Shown here: piece by piece, positions 62,615-64,000 of the stretch
How positions within the stretch are numbered: the stretch's first letter is position 1
Layout of the letters: the number at the start of each line of letters is the position of its first letter
DNA from: DSBG01 sp049975365
Lineage (GTDB): Bacteria > Desulfobacterota > Desulfomonilia > UBA1062
DNA length: 64,000 nucleotides
NCBI GenBank assembly: GCA_049975365.1
Contig: JBNGDS010000006.1
Coordinates: forward strand, 1-64,000
Direction: 5' to 3'
Notes under the pieces: generated by a model
Seen by the model: only the letters and a program-made list of their open reading frames with translations
The model's database searches: none
What the model was told of the DNA's origin: nothing
Made by a program: the position numbers and the translations under genes

Positions 62615-62746
62615 ATGTACAGCTTGAACAGACGAGAGATACTTGAATCCCTTGTTCGACAGGGGATCACAGGGCTTTCCAGGATCAAGAGCGAGTGTCG
62701 CAGATTCGAGCTCTACTGGCATGCACGCCAGTTTGGCGGGGCGTAA
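62615..62746 (+). CDS. 43-residue small protein, unknown, in sigma-54 operon
   Basis: ATG 62615 is preceded by TGAGGAATTCAATC, a reasonable ribosome site. The 43-residue product is basic, with a helix-turn pattern (REILESLVRQGITGLSRIKSE) and an aromatic C-terminal helix (FELYWHARQF). It has no signal or membrane segment. It lies between the sigma-54 promoter and the dehydratase gene (115 bases before it), so it should be co-transcribed. No family is recognised. It is too short to be identified by ordinary gene finding. Confidence 0.6.
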   Translation: MYSLNRREILESLVRQGITGLSRIKSECRRFELYWHARQFGGA

Positions 62747-62861
62747 ATGATCTCATACCTTTGATAATTTTGGGTATATTGGGAGAAAAATGCAGGGATA
62801 TGGGCAGCACACAGCGTCATCTTCATGAGGGCCACGGTTCAGTCATCACGATGGAGGGGAT

Positions 62862-64000
62862 ATGATACGGACCAAGGAAAGATACCATGAAGACATATTT
62901 TCCATGAAACCGAATATCTATATCAGGGGAGAGAAGGTCGGGAGAGATGACCCGCGGCTTGAACCCGGCATCAATGTCATTGATGTCACCTTCGACCTTG
63001 CCCGTGAACCGTCATGGAAAGGTCTCGCGACAGCAAGAACTCCCGGGGCAATGGAGGAGATCAGCAGATGGACACATCTTCCCCAGAATCCCTATGACCT
63101 TATCCAGAAGCAGAAACTCATCAGGCTCACGGCGCGAAGGGTTGGCGGGTGCATTCAGAGGTGCACAGGGCTCGATGCCCTCAATGCCCTTTCGATCTGT
63201 ACGAAAGAGATAGATACCGCCATGGGAACCACCTACCACGCGAGGTTTCTGAAGTATCTCGAGTTCTGCCAGTCCAGGGATATCAGTGCATGCTGCGCCC
63301 AGACAGACAGCAAGGGTGACAGATCGAAGCGGCCCAGTGAACAGCCGAACCCGGATTCATACGTGCACATCGTCGATCAGTTCAAAGATGGAATACTCGT
63401 AAGCGGCATAAAGATGTCCATAACCCAGGCATCCTATGCTGATGAGATCATTGTGTTGCCAACCCGCGCCCTTCAGGAAGACGACAGGGATTACGCAATT
63501 GCTTTTGCTATTCCGGCTGATACAGACGGCATACGCCTCATTACCAGGCCCATAAGGTTCTCCGGCAGAGATGAGTCATGCACTGATCGGCTCTGCAGGT
63601 ACGGGGTCGCTGATTCCGTCGTTATCTTCAATAATGTTTTCATTCCCTGGGAGAGGGTGTTCATGTGCGGGGAGTGGGAATTCGGCAGGAGGCTCGCGCT
63701 GCTCTTCGCCGGATCCCACAGGCACAGCTACTGCGGGTGCAAACCCGCCGTATCGGATATCCTGTGCGGAGCCGCAGGACTGGCTGCAGAGGCCAACAAT
63801 ATCGAAAACGTCAAGCATGTAAGGCAAACGATGTCTGAATTCCTCGCCATCGCAGACCTTGCCTATGCCGCCGGTGTTGCCTCGGCACTCTTCGGGGAGG
63901 TCACCTCCGGTGGAGTGTATCTTCCGAATATGAAGTACGTCAATGTCGGGCGGCGCCTTGCAGGGAACATCATCTATGAAGAGTATAAAATGTTTACCGA
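62862..64000 (+). CDS. 4-hydroxybutyryl-CoA dehydratase-family protein, C-terminus cut by window edge
   Basis: About 379 residues (of a usual ~490) are visible from ATG 62862, preceded by GGAGGGGAT. The protein belongs to the AbfD / 4-hydroxyphenylacetate 3-hydroxylase flavoprotein family. Cluster ligands of AbfD appear conserved: Cys97 and Cys101 in GGCIQRCTGLDA and His286 and Cys293 in GSHRHSYCGCKPA, with the spacing known for AbfD (C-x3-C and H-x6-C). The residues TDSKGDRSKRP are also as in AbfD. AbfD uses FAD and a [4Fe-4S] cluster to dehydrate 4-hydroxybutyryl-CoA to crotonyl-CoA, and has vinylacetyl-CoA isomerase activity. A related radical dehydratase with another CoA substrate is possible. 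Confidence 0.88.
   Translation, partial: MIRTKERYHEDIFSMKPNIYIRGEKVGRDDPRLEPGINVIDVTFDLAREPSWKGLATARTPGAMEEISRWTHLPQNPYDLIQKQKLIRLTARRVGGCIQRCTGLDALNALSICTKEIDTAMGTTYHARFLKYLEFCQSRDISACCAQTDSKGDRSKRPSEQPNPDSYVHIVDQFKDGILVSGIKMSITQASYADEIIVLPTRALQEDDRDYAIAFAIPADTDGIRLITRPIRFSGRDESCTDRLCRYGVADSVVIFNNVFIPWERVFMCGEWEFGRRLALLFAGSHRHSYCGCKPAVSDILCGAAGLAAEANNIENVKHVRQTMSEFLAIADLAYAAGVASALFGEVTSGGVYLPNMKYVNVGRRLAGNIIYEEYKMFT

Noticed and set aside
1..64000. tRNA, rRNA, CRISPR arrays, insertion sequences, prophage or defence islands
   Set aside because: None seen on reading both strands. RecBCD is the only nuclease complex and is housekeeping.

Overview
The window reads as ordinary chromosomal sequence from a Gram-negative, probably anaerobic bacterium. 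The best guess is a Desulfobacterota / deltaproteobacterial (Syntrophobacterales-like) genome, most likely metagenome-assembled. This lineage call is inference. It rests on proteobacterial housekeeping families (RecBCD, Prc, DarP/YjgA, YgiQ, DUF2835, CutA) alongside a 4-hydroxybutyryl-CoA-dehydratase-type enzyme under an AcoR-like sigma-54 activator, a Liv ABC operon ending in a fatty-acyl-CoA ligase, and a phosphofructokinase with pyrophosphate-type residues. A 10-N join at 57027-57036 and a homopolymer frameshift near 3300 point to draft assembly. I see no rRNA, tRNA, CRISPR array, insertion sequence or phage gene.

Layout. 1-4301: truncated PAS sensor, MBL hydrolase, UPF0316 membrane protein, and a frameshifted NifS-like protein lacking its catalytic cysteine. 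4699-13354: overlapping recC-recB-recD. 13500-17843: a 35-residue membrane peptide and a seven-PAS hybrid histidine kinase. 17870-27595: one minus-strand operon, livM-livH-NTF2-like-three substrate-binding proteins-livG-livF-acyl-CoA ligase, with a promoter and palindromic operator at 27767-27794. 27968-34876: small membrane protein, clostripain-type lipoprotein, LysE exporter, NAD(P)HX repair enzyme, histone-deacetylase-like amidohydrolase, phosphofructokinase, NikR. 34886-47517: mixed housekeeping genes (Xni, TRL lipoprotein, MFS, cyclophilin, Nudix, DMT, crotonase, beta-hydroxyacid dehydrogenase, MBL, malate dehydrogenase, lipoprotein, DarP, YgiQ, alpha/beta hydrolase). 47621-59600: aminotransferase, AI-2E permease, chalcone-isomerase-like protein, Smr, MetF, two unknowns, GalE, DUF2835, Prc, lipoprotein, CutA, cyclophilin-like protein and MaoC hydratase. 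59601-64000: a long spacer with two minus-strand terminators, an AcoR-type sigma-54 activator, then a divergent regulatory region with activator-type repeats and a -24/-12 promoter in front of a 43-residue ORF and the truncated dehydratase gene.

How the parts fit. The Liv operon pairs uptake of a small carboxylate or amino acid with CoA activation of an acid. The MaoC hydratase, crotonase, beta-hydroxyacid dehydrogenase and 4-hydroxybutyryl-CoA-dehydratase-like enzyme could belong to CoA-ester metabolism. RecBCD is a complete end-processing machine. The candidates most worth follow-up are the sigma-54 locus with its small ORF at the right end, the cysteine-less NifS fusion, and the three-receptor Liv operon with hairpins between its receptor genes.
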